The translations under genes and the position numbers were made by a program. The notes under the pieces are model-generated. The model did no database searches and was not told the DNA's origin. It saw only the letters and a program-made list of their open reading frames with translations. This document shows, piece by piece, positions 1 to 12,196 of a DNA stretch of 64,000 bases; positions within the stretch are counted from its first letter, which is position 1, and each line of letters begins with the position of its first letter. Source of the DNA: Pinus tabuliformis (taxonomy: Eukaryota; Streptophyta; Pinopsida; Pinales; Pinaceae); assembly GCA_031772625.1 (NCBI GenBank), contig CM062817.1, positions 948,288,327-948,352,326 on the forward strand, given 5' to 3'.

Positions 1-350
1 CAACTCGGGACGATGCCTTGATGGAAAGGTGTTGAGAACTTATAGACTAGTAGCCTTGACCATTGGGCATGGAGTCAAAAATATATTGAATATGCAAAAC
101 CATAAAATATTTTCGGAAATTTATTTGTTGGGAATCCACTCCTCATAAAAATTGAAATGTAGAACTATAACTTCTAAGAAATGGAAATTAAATACTCGCA
201 TAGTGAGCTTATTTATGTACAACTCCTACTTATGTACAAGTCTGAATTCAACCAAGCGAAATTAGCCTTCCAATGATAACAACCCAACATTTGAGTACTG
301 GACTTTATACCTCCATGTTGTTGAAATTCAAAAATTAAAACTGGCAATCA
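1..350. other. No gene seen
   Basis: AT-rich sequence with no open frame that I can recognise. It lies downstream (on the minus strand) of the gag remnant that follows, so it may be the decayed continuation of that element, but no pol motif is visible. Confidence 0.4.
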
Positions 351-1274
351 TCATACAAAATTTTCAGATAAAAATTTTTGCACATACCCCAAGACTGAAA
401 TTTGTTGCTGACTAAAGAAGGATTCCATATAGTCAACTATCGGATCACAAACTTGATGACATAAATTTTGAGCTATCTCTTTTTCTTGAAACATTTTCTG
501 ACATGTGTCTTCTTGCACAGGACAACCACCATGATTTCTCAACTCTTCAACCTTGGGCTCTTCTTAGAAAGGTTGTTGTTGGTCATCTTCTTGCCATTTG
601 CTTCTAAGAAAATCTCCTTGTAAATCTACAACATATTTGTCCTCCTATGAACATAGAGTATCATAAAATGGAGAATCTTCTGAGTATCCAAAACCCTCTT
701 CTGAAAGATAATTATCATAAACAAGAACACCAAAACAATATACAAAATATGACCTTCGAGGGTTTGTCTGCAACTCAATTAATTCTTCTTCCTTTTCTTG
801 ATTCTTGGGCAACGCTTCTTGATGTAGGTTTATTTTTTCTTGGAGCTGGGCTCCACAAATATCTTCAAAAACATTATCAATCTTAGAAAGATTTTCAACA
901 TTAAAATGTTCACAACAATCTTCAAATAAAGAATCCAACAGATATAAATGTTTACACAAATATTTAAATGTTATGTGAAATCTCTTCAAAGAAGATATGG
1001 TGCTATGAGGTATGGTTTTGTACCAAGCCCTAGCTTCCTTTTCCAAAGAGTACATGAGCAACTTAATTTTCACATATTCATGAACAATACCATGCTGCTC
1101 CATGCCTTTATGAAAATCCTTAAGGTGTTGTTTTGGGATTTCATTTGCGCTTCCAATGAAACTAGGGAAATAGGTATAACATTATTGGAATGGAGGTACA
1201 TGATGAGGATAACTAATGACATAAGAAAAATCTAGTGGGGAAAATTTGTTGGCCAAGAACACAGGAAGAGCCAT
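351..1274 (-). pseudogene. Degenerate Ty3/gypsy-like gag fragment
   Basis: A minus-strand reading frame begins at an ATG near 1274 (MALPVFLANKF) and carries a gag-like core around 1050-950, with the pattern KEARAWYKTIPHS followed by an FHITFKYL stretch. That resembles the 'AR.WY..LP..SI..W..F...F' signature of retrotransposon gag. The frame is interrupted by stops near 1185, 642 and 560. The later part (645-351) is acidic and Gln/Glu-rich. In intact elements gag forms the virus-like particle that packages the RNA. No protease or RT follows on the minus strand, so this is an isolated, truncated gag remnant. The family is assigned from the short signature only. Confidence 0.5.
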
Positions 1275-2828
1275 TTTGAAACCCCTTTAGGTGAGAGATC
1301 TCATGCCACACTTCCTTTGCTCATCAGACAAAGGAATGCACAAATTTCATCCGAGGGAAATATATTCTAATTCATCCCCTCACAACGATGCCAGAAGATT
1401 TTGTCACTACTAGAGACAATCCCCTGGTTGAGGATAAGGGTCAATGTTGAGGACATATTAGTCTTTATTGGAGATGAATAAGTGTTTCTCAAGAGATAAA
1501 TGTAAAATGATTTAAATTTGGCTCAATTACCCTTCTCAGAGGTAGATTAAATATACACATCAACAATATATCATTCCCAAGAGTAAATGTTCATATCTGG
1601 TGGCCTACACACAAAGAATGCAACTTGATTGGTCATTGCAGTAAAGGTGAAGAGAAGAACTATAATGAAAAAACCGAGTGTAGAGGGATGGATAGACACA
1701 AAATCTTATGCACTAAATCCCAGTAATATAATGAAAAGATAAAGAAAATGAGGTGCAGAAATTATGGAATGTGTTTTAGGGATTTCAACTCAATATCTCA
1801 TAGGTACTATCTGCTATATCGTAACATAGGTAAATCTGAAATATCACAGGTACCATCTAATACAACATAACATAAGTAAATATGCGACTTAATAGTGAAT
1901 CTGATAGCTACAATTACACAATTTCTGAAGAAGAAAAAACACATGAAATGGCACACAGAGTTAGAACACATACTACATATCCCAATGCTTGGAATCACCA
2001 TAAACTTCTTCATTCATATTCAAGAATGAAATATATCCCATAGGCCAAACTTGTGAAATTTTCAAAACAATTACAGCCTCTGGAACTGGAAAATCAAACA
2101 TATGCTATTAAGTTCGTCTTTCCTTTTATAGGGACCTAGTCCAAACAAGAGTTATAAAATATCCTAGAGGCTAAAACTGTCTAAACTTCCCATCTGTCTA
2201 AGCACGTTAATGACTATCTATCTTAATGATTACCTAACAGATTCTTATTCCTCCTTGATATGAAATATTCAAAAAACATGAATAAGATGAGGTGTCATAA
2301 TTGAAAAAATAAAATATCTCCATTGTCGGTTCCTATGATTTCCTAAGGTGGAATCAGGATCCATTATATGGATTCTTGGTTGGTTGATGATATGGACATG
2401 CCTTTACCATTTAATCCTCCCATGTTTACCTTACAATTCATTTGTCATGTTCTCCCTCTAACTGCTTAAATTTCCCCTTTTTTGGAGTTGACCCTTCTTG
2501 GATGGTGGTACCTTTCACCCATTGTGATTGAAATCAATGGTGGGCGGACGTGATTTGGTGTGGTGGAATTGGAGGTTCTCTGCATTAGCTAATGGAAGAA
2601 TGTGGTCAAGCACAGGATGGGTGACAGAAGAAACCATTGAAACAAATTGTAATATGAACACTAACGACAAGAAGGTGATGACTATATAGGCGTGGAGTAT
2701 GGTGGTATGACTTGTGGATGGGAGACACATGGATCCATGGGGTTGGATGGGAAGTGGAGGAAGTAATGCCATCAACCCTAAAAAAATCAAGCTCACTTGT
2801 TGAAGTTGTCGTTGTGTTGGTGTTGGCT
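1275..2828. other. Unassigned region without recognisable gene
   Basis: AT-rich DNA with short accidental ORFs. A 93-codon minus-strand frame at 2515-2796 has no motif I know and ends just outside the Gy1 LTR, so I do not call it a gene. Part of the region could be the 5' end of the gag-bearing element to its left. Confidence 0.35.
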
Positions 2829-3833
2829 TGATGGGCCCTGACCTAAGTTCAATGTTAATTAGCCAAGAAAATCCCTACATTACTGGCCCTTTTGGTATCA
2901 ATCCGTGTAGGGCGGACTGAAGTCACACCCGGAGCAGTATGGGGGGATGCAAGAACCAAGTTTCCACACCTGAGATAGTTGTGATGTTGTTTTATACCCT
3001 AACCCTTCCTTCGCATGGACCTAGAAGCCTTTTAGGGCTTATCAACGTACTTCTCTTATTCGTTATTGAACCCTCCACGAAAGTCTCCGATCATCCTTCA
3101 CAGACCCTAAATAGTCAATTTAGATGCTTACACACCTTTATAATTATCCTTACTTCTGTGTCTACATCGATTATCTTAAATATTGGTCAACTTCAACATG
3201 CATTATGATTATCTTCGCGTAAACAAATATTCTTACTTGCATTCGTATGAAAAAGTAAAATACATAGATTTGTGCATCAATATAGCATTAAACCATAAAC
3301 CTAGTATTGAACACAACATAATCGCAAACATTCATAATAGAAGTAAAATAACCCATACACAGATATCTCTAAAATGATTCTCTTTATTGATGGTTCAAAT
3401 TTCCAGTACAGTCTCTAACTTCCCTGCACACACAGCTGCAGGGGTCCGCACACTTAGCTGCAGACTTCTTCCCTAGGCCTCTATGCACTCAGATGCAAAG
3501 CCTCTTCCTATGCTAAGAATCTTCATTCTTAGCTCTCACAGAACCAAAAACTTACTTAGAACTCTACCAAAAAATGCCTTAGACTCTTCTAAGACTCCAT
3601 TTTTATACATTCCCATGGCCAGCGATCCAAGGGCGGATCTCATCAAGCCGACACAAGCTATCTAAACTAAGGGTGGAAACCCTTTTTCACTGTTTACATC
3701 TTCACACTCCAAGACCACAAAATGCGGAGAATTTACATTCGTTATACAAAAATTGGGCCTTCAGCCCCAAAACTTGTGTTTTTAACCCGAAAATTGACCC
3801 TAGGGAACCTGTTCCTAATAGGCCCCCAACACA
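2829..3833 (-). repeat. Gy1 3' LTR
   Basis: On the minus strand it starts TGTTGGGGGCCTATTAGG (3833) and ends AGGGCCCATCA (2829), giving TG...CA ends with a loose inverted repeat. The first ~120 bp from 2829 match the partial LTR at 14180-14298. I see no clean polypurine tract just outside 3833; the adjoining bases are mixed. The inner edge is therefore inferred from the TG start alone. Confidence 0.6.
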
Positions 3834-3949
3834 AATCTGGTGACTCGCCCCGAGTCACTCGGCTGGTGTAGAGATCTTGTCACGAAGACGTCCTAGCTCC
3901 ACCTATACGACTGCAACCTTGACGGTACACTACAATGCCGCTTACTCAA

Positions 3950-6900
3950 CCAACTGCTCTGTCACTGGTTCTGCGTTGTCTACCTGTATTTTCTGCTGAG
4001 TCGCTTGCAGACTGGCAAGTTTCCCTTCAATGGAGGCAGTGAATGCATATTGCCTCCTTGCGTTGAGCTACATCCACTTGTTCCTTTAGTGCGTTTGCCT
4101 CCTGCAGCTTTGCTAACCTCTGCGTGATGGTGACAGTGCACGTCGTCACTTTGACCTCATCGTACTTCTACTACAACTCCCATGCCTCAATTTCTAGTCT
4201 TTGCAGGATTGGATCTTCCTGTAGATTTGTCACTACTTCAAGTGCCTACTTGAAGAGCATAGTGCAATCCTTCATAGCAGTGCCAATAGTTGCAATGACA
4301 TCTTTTACAGCGGTCGTGAACTACTCTCTGACTTCTAGTGTAGTCGAAGGCTAGGCCCTCAACTCGAGTTCCATGATCTTAAGGTTTAGTTCAAACTGAA
4401 CCTTAGCCAGCTCTATTCGTGCCTCACGTACACCTGCAACGAGCTTTTGGATCCTTGCGTCGACTAGCACATCTTCAATGATGTTCGGTTCTGGAACAGT
4501 CTAGCGTGCCTCAACCACCATAGTTGTTGTGCGCTCATTCTTTTATGTGATCTTCTTAATAAGATCAATCGCGAACGATTTTTTGGTGAACATCTGTGCA
4601 TTTTTCACCCTCTTCTCACCAATAACATTCAAAGCACATTGTTCCCGAGCTCGAATTTCTGCGATCACACCATCCAGTAGGGTGTGAGGGGCCTCACTTG
4701 GAAGCGCGACCAAGTTTAGCCCGACTTGCTTGTTGGCACTAACAGTGGCCCTATCAACCTTTACTTATGCGGTGAATGCTCCAGCTAGGAGCGTGACAGC
4801 CCAGGGATCCATTGTACGAACCATTTATGTTGCGCCTGAGGTTCACGGTGCCAAACTACTTGACGTGGCGTTGCCCTGCCCTACACTGGTTTGCACCTGA
4901 GTATCCTAGATTTGTAGCTCACGCAAACCTGTTTGAATGGCGACCAAGGCCTGTTTCTTCTGTTGCTCAAACTGTTGCAATAGTTTCGTGGTCGCGACCA
5001 TCACTGTATCACCAATATCATTCAAATCACCCTCTGTTAAGGTGATTGGGTCCAAATATGATTTTTTGGCCTTGGACTTGTTCCGCAGCCCTACTTTCGC
5101 CTTCTCCCTTATGCACTTAACCCAGAATGGAGTACTCTCCGGGTCCGGGCCTCCCTGCTCTGAGCGCTACTCCTCCTCATTTATCTATGGATAAGGCAAC
5201 TTCTTACTCCTATCAGAGTCACAGTCGTCCTCTTCCTCCTCTTCTGGATGTGTTTTGGCCGCGCGCTCTACTGTGGATTTATCCTCAGCTTCCTTCCTTT
5301 GTTTTTCGGCCAACAGCTTCATCTTTAACCTACCCTCTTCCTTCTTCTGCTTTGCAGCAGACTTGCTAGTCCTAGTTGATAATTCTGAGGCCTTACACCA
5401 CTCCATAGGATAACTCTCCAAATCTGCGGTGATCACATCATCCGTCGCCAGGTATGGAAGATCATACCATTTATGTGCGAGATCCTTCCACACTCTGATG
5501 GACACATAGTGGAAGTTCGCCTTGAACTCCACATACTCAGACAATTGCTTAAAGACAGTTAGTGAAAGTCGTGGCTTGCAGTTAATTACTACACAGATGC
5601 TTGAGTCCATGAGCATCCAGAATATTTTGCTGTCCTTGATCCTTTGGGGGTCCTTCATGGCCCAGAGCAAAGTGAACTTCAATGCTTCTTGCAGCTCCCG
5701 TGCAATCAGAGGAAACTGTTTGTCCTCTGGCAAGTCCCATGCAACGAGTACGATCGACAGCAGTAGCCATGCATAGTGGAAAGTCTTGCTTTGATCTTGT
5801 GCTTCTCTGTAGTTCACGAGGGACTCACTACAGAAGTAGCATGCCCAATTAAATTGTGCACCCTCCATGCACTGGGCTATTAAAGATACCACCAGTGCCG
5901 GCACTTCATCTCCGTGACACTTCCTCATAATTTTCACTACCAAAATCTAGGTGGCTACTTTAACCACAGGGTCAGTTATGCTGGAGATGGAGTAGCCGCA
6001 CGGCTTCTTGGCAAGTTTGAACTTGTCCTTCATTCGCTCGGTGAGGTTGCGCTCACCTGAGTTTCCGTCAAATTCCATGGCTAGATTCAAACCTGAGTAC
6101 GGGAGCAAGGTGATCCTATGGATAAACATGTCAGCGATTGGTATCAGATCTCCTAACCACATGAACCCATCGTGCACCAGGCATAATAGTTGCTTGATCA
6201 CTATCAAAGTTATGGGTGTACGGTTGTAATGCGGCACCCATAATAGGTTCAACAATCCTACCTTCTCCACCCCTTTTATCCACTTTCTTTTCTCCATCTT
6301 AGTCACACTAGAGTCTTTATAGAAGACGCGATGCATGAATGTATCAGTCGCTAAGTGGGGAAAGTGCTTTATATCTGCTAAATCCTAGTCCTCCAGCTTC
6401 GAAAGGGGGATGCGTGCCAAGCGTAGTCCTTTGAATGTAATTTTTTCTAGCAGCAATGGGCTGAACAGTGTGATTTTGTTCTTGTCGATTTCCTTTGCTA
6501 CCTTCACCTTGCCTCGACATGGAGGGATATATATTAGCAACTTGGAGATAGGGTCTTCCCCCTCAACGTCAACGTCTTCTGTCCCCATGTCAACATCTTC
6601 TATGCCCACACCAATGTCCTCTATGTCCTCATCAGGTTCCAGGTCTACTACCTTGGCCTTCTCCTGTGTAGTAGGATTTTCTTTATTTTGGTGCTTCCTT
6701 GCTGACTCATGCATCGCTGTGTGGCTTTCTGCTTATCCTTCTTCGTCTTGGGACCTTCTTTGGGGAGTGTAGGCCTTAGCCTGGGCGACCTCAGTGATTT
6801 GTGTATTTATGTAGGTACCTCTATACTCACTACCTTCAGGGCAGCTCCCTCAGCTACCATTGCTTCCCCAACACTTGCAGTCTCCATGGGTGCCAACATA

Positions 6901-7019
6901 ATTCCAGTTAAAAGCTCCTGAGTTTCCTTTGGCAATTTCTCAAATACTAAAATCGCTACCAAAGCTTCGAAATAATCAAGGTTCATGCACACTTGATAGC
7001 TCAACAACTCAATTCTCAA
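3950..7019 (-). pseudogene. Gy1 extra ORF 3' of integrase (aORF), broken
   Basis: Minus-strand coding remnant about 1,000 codons long, between integrase and the 3' LTR. Open stretches are 7019-6807, 6714-6385, 6336-5947 and 5943-5185. The last three share one frame; the first is shifted. The same frame continues below 5185 through several stops to about 3950 with Lys/Glu/Gln/Ala-rich, coiled-coil-like sequence (for example LLQQFEQQKKQALVAI near 4960). An acidic stretch (EDIGVGIEDVDMGTEDVD) lies near 6600 and a charged E/D/K stretch near 5230. A globular middle part has the pattern FNWACYFCSESL...SKTFHYAWLLLS around 5860-5760. I do not know its function. Size, position after pol, middle region and coiled-coil tail resemble the LTR-borne ORF of Gy2, which suggests distant homology, but I have no alignment. 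Confidence 0.6.
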
Positions 7020-7429
7020 AGTGCTAAGTATTTTTCGTTGGTCGACAATCTATAATTTATAGGCAATTTAGAATTTGAATCTGACTATTCCCCCAAAAAT
7101 TGGTTCATAAATGCTAGAGTGGCGGTAGATTTTCAAATATTTTGCTCTTAAATTCCGACTTAATTTCCAACCCCCGCTCTATTTAGTCATTTTCCCACTG
7201 TCAAGTCATGAACAATGACCATAATGGTCACTTTCTGGCTACCCTGTATGGTCTCTCCTTTAATAGCACAACTCCCATCGTGCTTCTGCTGACACTGTGA
7301 CAATCCTCCTTTTCGTGCAATACCCCATCCATGCAGCTCTACAACCTGTGTAGTGTATTTTATAGTCCTGCACCTCCTTTCAACTGCCTAGAGCACTAAG
7401 ACTATGCTTCCACCATGTAGTCATATGGC
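7020..7429 (-). other. Gy1 spacer between integrase and extra ORF
   Basis: About 400 bp between the last integrase-like sequence and the first open stretch of the extra ORF. I see no conserved motif in any frame. Confidence 0.35.
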
Positions 7430-8480
7430 CGGATCCTCGGTGTATCGCTTCAATTGGCTACCATTCACCCTCACTGGGAGTGGCTCTCCATTCAACTTTA
7501 CCAATTGAACTGCTCCACCATCGGGAATCTCCTTGATGACATAGGGCCCTAGCCAATGCATCCAAAATTTTCTTAGAAGTTGATCAAACTTTCTATCATA
7601 TAATAACTAAATCATTTACCTTGAAGGTGCACAGTTTGATGTGTCGATCGTGCCATGCCTTTTCGCGTGCCTTTTGAATTTGTTGATGGAATCCAACCAA
7701 AAGCATGTCTTCTTATAGTTTTGCTAGTTGCGCGAGCCTTTCTTCCATGGCTCCATGATCTGCCATTACTATGAATGTTGCTATACGTAGAGTAGGTACA
7801 ATGTATTCCATTGGCATCACAGCTTCACTGCCATAAGCCAACTTGAAAGTCATTTGTCCAGTTAGCTTCTTACAAGTTGTTCTGTAAGCCCATAGCACAA
7901 AGAGTATGCACACATCCTAGTCATTTCTTTGTGTATTGCAAACCTTCATCAATGCATTCTCCAGTATCTTATTAAATGCTTGTACCATTCCATTAGCCTG
8001 TGGTTGATATGGCGTGCTCTTCTAATGGTAAACGTGAAATTCCTCCGTCATCGCGCTGATCGTCTCATTAAGAAAATGCATACCAGAATCACTCATTAAA
8101 ATTTTTGGACAACCAAACCTTGTTAGCACTTACTAAAAGATGAATTTTGTTGCTGTCGTACTTGTACATTCCTTCACATTCTGCGCCTCCGCCCATCTAG
8201 TTAATTACTCAGTCACGGTGATGATGTACCGTGCACCCGTCTTCTATCCTGGAGGCTGAATTGGTCTCACAAAGTCAATCACCCACTTCTCGAAGGGCTG
8301 TAACAATGTCCGCCAGTCCTTTGGCGTGCACCGCATGCCCTACAATATGCATTTGAATCCTTATGCAGTGTTGGCCACCATAACCCAGAGCATAGAACCT
8401 TCTGCGTTGTTGCTTTTCCAGAATAATGTCCTCCCGCGACTCCTCCATGAGCCTTAGCGACGATGCTATTTCATTCAATT
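7430..8480 (-). pseudogene. Gy1 integrase remnant
   Basis: Two open stretches remain. The first (8478-8275) corresponds to the zinc-binding N-terminus, with the GYGGQH and GHAVHAKG shreds of an HHCC domain. The second (7913-7713) is the C-terminal catalytic region, with [17 protein letters not shown] and [17 protein letters not shown], a highly typical Ty3/gypsy integrase block. Between them the catalytic core is broken by stops and frameshifts. Integrase inserts element cDNA into the chromosome; this copy cannot be functional. Confidence 0.75.
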
Positions 8481-8639
8481 TCTAGCACACAACGTCATAG
8501 TATTTCATTTGATCCCATTTTATACAAGTGTCCTGCAATGACAGGAAAATCTGCTGCACACACCACCAATTCTTGCTTTTGATGGCTAGTATATCCTTTT
8601 GGAGCCATTCATGTCATCAAGAAGTGTATAATATCTTCA

Positions 8640-9170
8640 AAGTGACTTTCCGCGACACACACCGTAAAGAGCTATGTGTCAGGTAGTCCTTCCTCCAAAT
8701 TAGTAGGCTCCTCTCTTGTTTCAATGCACGGCAAATGATCTAGTCTAGCATTCATTCATCTTGGTTTCACAATAACTTCAAAATCATATTCTTGAAATAG
8801 CAACAACCATCTGCATATTTCCCCCCCCCAACACAAGCTTGTTCACCAGTAATTCAATGCAGAATGGTCTGTATACATCTTAAAGTGTCCGCCTAGCAAG
8901 TAGTGCCTAAACTTCTGGAGCATGTATACCATGGCTAGACCTTCGCGCTTTGTCATTGAATAATTCTTCTCAACTTTAGATAGCTTCCTACTTGCAAACA
9001 CTATGGGATGATCCAAGTCTCCCTCACCAGCCTGTGTCAGTACTGCTCCTAGCGCAATACATGACGCATCCACGTGCACATGAAATTCCTTCTTCCAGTC
9101 TGGGAAGACTATAATCGACACGGTGACCATTTTATCTTTAAGAATGTCCAAGCTCTTCTAACATTCCTCA
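8640..9170 (-). pseudogene. Gy1 gypsy RNase H remnant
   Basis: Open stretch 9151-8843 reads FPDWKKEFHVHVDASCIALGAVLTQ, then HPIVFASRKLSKVEKNYS and GGHFKMYTDHSALNYW. The catalytic residues of the gypsy RNase H (D of VDAS, E of the TKREGLAM block, D of TDHSA) are all present. The frame is lost after 8843, and 8842-8640 holds only scattered traces. RNase H removes the RNA strand of the RNA:DNA hybrid during reverse transcription. Confidence 0.8.
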
Positions 9171-10165
9171 TTCCAGTAGAATGTAGCATCATTTTTTAAC
9201 AATTTCTCCATCAGCGTGGTGATCTGGGCATATCTTTTGATGAACTTTCTATAATACCCTGTATACCGCAATGTTACGTGCAACTATTTCACACTTCTCG
9301 ATGCTTCCAAATTGATTATAACCGCGATCTACCAAGGGTCTACCATCAACCCTTGTCTGCATACCATGCTACCCAACAAGATCCAAAAATGGATGCAGAA
9401 CAAACATTTTTTCAAATTGAGTGCGATCTAGTACCTTCAACATGTATCTAGCATCAAGCGCAAACTTTCTACGTGGCGTTTTACTAGTCCAAACATTTTC
9501 CAATCATCAAATTATACCTCCAAAAATTTGTGAATGAAATCTTTGAACTTTGTGATGACTACACACGAGAAGATCACTGGCACGTTCTTCAGCCCAAAAG
9601 GCATCACAGTATACTAGAAGGATCCCCATTCAGTCGCGAAGGTCATCTTACTCCTATCCTTTGGCGTGATCTTGATCTCATATTACCCTGAGAACCCATC
9701 AGTAAATGAATATGATCCTTGGTTGCCAACATTATCCAGCACCTCATCGGTGAACGAAGTTGGGAATAGATCATGCACACAGGCGTAATTATACTTCCTA
9801 AGATCTATGCATATTTGTATTTCATTATTCTGTTTTTTGTCCTGAACTACCATCGAGCTTACCCAATCAGACTCCTTAACTAGTTTAATGATGCCTACTG
9901 CAAGAATTTTATCCAACTCCAAACAGACCCTTTCTTTATACTTCAGATTGAGGCAGTAAGGTATCTGCTTAACTGACTTCACGTCTAGTTTTAGAGTGAT
10001 CTTCATGACACCCATGTCTCTTATTATCCCTTTCAGAGTTGAAAACTTCGTGGGGAACTGATCCTGATATTCGCAGAGTAATTGGACGACCTTAACTACT
10101 GTTGTGTCATCCCAGTAGTCTGCAATATTTGCAAACTTTGGCTCTGCCTTCATGCCAATGTTCAC
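9171..10165 (-). pseudogene. Gy1 reverse transcriptase, broken
   Basis: Open stretch 10165-9683 covers the RT N-terminus: YWDDTTVVKVVQLLCEYQ, FPTKFSTLKGI, VKQIPYCLN, ICIDLRKYNYACVHDLFP and SYSFTDGFSG (the D of domain A). Beyond 9683 the same frame continues through stops with TVMPFGLKN (domain B, near 9595) and a catalytic motif reading stop-FDDW (near 9520), where the usual aromatic residue is replaced by a stop. It then leads into the thumb and RNase H. It copied element RNA into DNA and is now inactive. Confidence 0.8.
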
Positions 10166-10390
10166 TTGTCTAGTTTTGAGTGGCTCGGTTATGTCTGGAT
10201 TCTCTAATTGTGGTCCTTCAACATCGTGATGACCTTCAGTCTCTAGAATATTAATCTTCCTCGGGTCTTTGTCTTCTTCCTCTGTTGTTACATTTTAGCA
10301 CTCCAACGCGTGGCTCAACTGGGTAGTCCAATCAGGTTGAATCAAATCTAGAGGGTCCTACGATATCTTGAAGATCATTGCCTTAACCTC
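10166..10390 (-). other. Gy1 linker between gag-like block and RT
   Basis: Minus-strand sequence in the same general coding context, acidic and low in complexity, with in-frame stops. It joins the gag-like block to the RT and has no independent motif. Confidence 0.4.
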
Positions 10391-10747
10391 CTACAATGCT
10401 TCATCGATACATTGAAACCCATCCTCGAAGTTGATCGTCATCAAAAATAGTTGGTGCAAAACATCCCATTCTTCAGTGTCGTGGCGGAGTTCTGTCTCCA
10501 AGTACCAATTCATCGGTATAACATCCAAGGTATGAAAAAATAGATGAACCCACTTCGGTTGAGGCTTCGCTCCATACACTTCAGTCCATTTGGCTAAATG
10601 GTCACACAAATCATTCCTCCCATCATATTTTTCCGTCAGCCATACTTTTGGGTGACAAAACCGCACTCTCATCATTTTTCTATATACGCGCCAATCATCA
10701 AAATTGTCCTTGTGTGTGCCCCACCATCTCGCAGTCATAATGCACAA
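10391..10747 (-). pseudogene. Gy1 gag-like domain between protease and RT
   Basis: Open stretch of 118 codons with KYDGRNDLCDHLAKWTEVYG, WVHLFFHTLDVIPMNWYLE and EEWDVLHQLFLMTINFEDGF. The spacing of W..F...LD.IP..WY...E and W..L...F is that of a retrotransposon gag core, yet it lies after protease and before RT, and another gag with a zinc knuckle lies upstream. I have seen this arrangement in plant gypsy polyproteins. Its role is unknown; it may be a duplicated capsid domain. The frame is closed on both sides by stops. Confidence 0.6.
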
Positions 10748-10837
10748 TGCCTAGTCTAGGGCCTGGAAGCGATGATTATCTAGCACTTATCTCTTAAATG
10801 CATCCAAAAAGGGATCAACATCAGTTAAACCGTCATA

Positions 10838-11853
10838 CTAAGGCAGATTTCTTACCTCTAATGATACATAGTGCAACAAATTGGTCATCATGTTACAACG
10901 CAACGTAGATACTTCACGCAGTTGATTTTTCCAGTGCTCCATTTCCTCATCTAAATCTGATGTGCAGGAACTTTCGCGGTCCCATGCAATACATCCATCT
11001 ACTGTCGGATTCACCCAATCCTGATCTCGCGTCGTTATCTTGTAAATATGGTTGAAATCGTTATCACTTTCATAATCACAGACTGATTCAGTATAGCGCG
11101 GTCCTTCTGCAGGGTCTAGTGGCACCACTACGCAGAGTGATTTCTTTTCAAATATCATCTTCCTCTTCTTCAAATTGATTACCCCATTCATGTCAGTGGC
11201 CCAATCAATCCCAAGGAGCGTAGGGTAGGGATTGTTTTCATCCACAATCTCTATCAATTCAAAATCAAATAGTGCGCTCACGCCTTCAATATCAAATGTT
11301 ACCCCTAGAAACCTCCCCATTGGGATGATTTTCTGCTAATTCACCATCCTTAACTGAATTGGAGACCACTTTAACGCAAGTCTCCCCATTCTCTCCCATG
11401 TTTGTTTCGAAAAATGTTTTTGTCCAACCCCAAATCTAAAATAACTTGATCCATCTTATATTCTCCTATTTGTGCAGTAAGCCTTATCTCACACCCCGTT
11501 CTTGTCTTATGCTTGCCAATATTTCTGACTACGTGCGGTCTATCAGTAGTGTTTTCCTTTCCAGTGCACCTATTGATAAGCTCTTGCAGTCCCTTGACAA
11601 CCTTGCTATCACTCAGTAGTTTCAGGCAGGTCTCAAAAAATGTGGTAATCATAGATAGGTCCATTTCTTCAATCGGCTTCTCCTGACTCCGTGAGGCAGA
11701 GACCTTAGCGAAGATTTTCTTTGCTTCCATAAATGTTTCTTTCATGCATTCTAGATCAAACACGATCTCCTTTTCTGGTGCTTTGCGAGCCCACTCACCT
11801 TCTTCAGGCTGCTTGCCCTCATCTTCACTAGTCATTGCTCTGCTCCACAGCAC
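10838..11853 (-). pseudogene. Gy1 aspartic protease region, broken
   Basis: Two open stretches in different frames. The first (11853-11371) ends in a motif reading QVILDLGLDKNIF at about 11434-11406, matching the D[LS]G protease active site followed by the usual Asn/Ile. The second (11320-10838) has PYPTLLGIDWATDMNGVINLKKRKMIFE, the conserved C-terminal part of plant gypsy proteases. A frameshift and stop separate them. Protease cleaves the gag-pol polyprotein. The N-terminal part is acidic linker joined to gag across the solo LTR insertion. Confidence 0.75.
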
Positions 11854-11859
11854 AATATT

Positions 11860-12191
11860 TGTTATGAAACCAGCTCACAAAAGATAGAAAAGATAGATCA
11901 ACGCCTTAGAATTCAGCCTCTTCAAGGGGGAAACCTCCTTTACATTACATAAATTAACAATTCTTGGATGATACAAATGAAAATACCTCCTTTCTATATA
12001 TAGGAGTCTAAGGGTTCATAATATAATCAGAGCCGACATAACAATAATAATGTAAGGGCACAATAATAACACTAGTGGGCTTCTATGGGGAACAATAGTA
12101 ACAATATGGGGACTACATGGGTACAACAATATAATAAGGGGGTTGTACTAATAACAATAAGGGGTTACACTAGTAGTATAGGGGCCTAACA
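11860..12191 (-). repeat. Solo LTR (copia-like) inserted in Gy1, TSD ATATT
   Basis: A 332-bp segment with TG...CA ends. On the minus strand it starts TGTTAGGCCCCTATAC and ends GGTTTCATAACA. It is flanked by perfect 5-bp repeats ATATT (11855-11859 and 12192-12196). A TATATATA box lies near 11996. Removing it restores a continuous reading frame in Gy1 across the junction (PREEYPKVNI then VLWSRAMTSE), which shows it is a later insertion. With no internal region it is a solo LTR left by recombination. Copia-type is inferred from its size and ends. Confidence 0.8.
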
Positions 12192-12196
12192 ATATT

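Noticed and set aside
2515..2796. 93-codon minus-strand ORF
   Set aside because: No motif, no conserved neighbour, and in decayed DNA; likely chance.
3843..3862. TGGTGACTCGCCCCGAG resembling a primer site on the plus strand next to the left Gy1 LTR
   Set aside because: All Gy1 coding is on the minus strand, so this edge should hold the polypurine side; probably coincidental.
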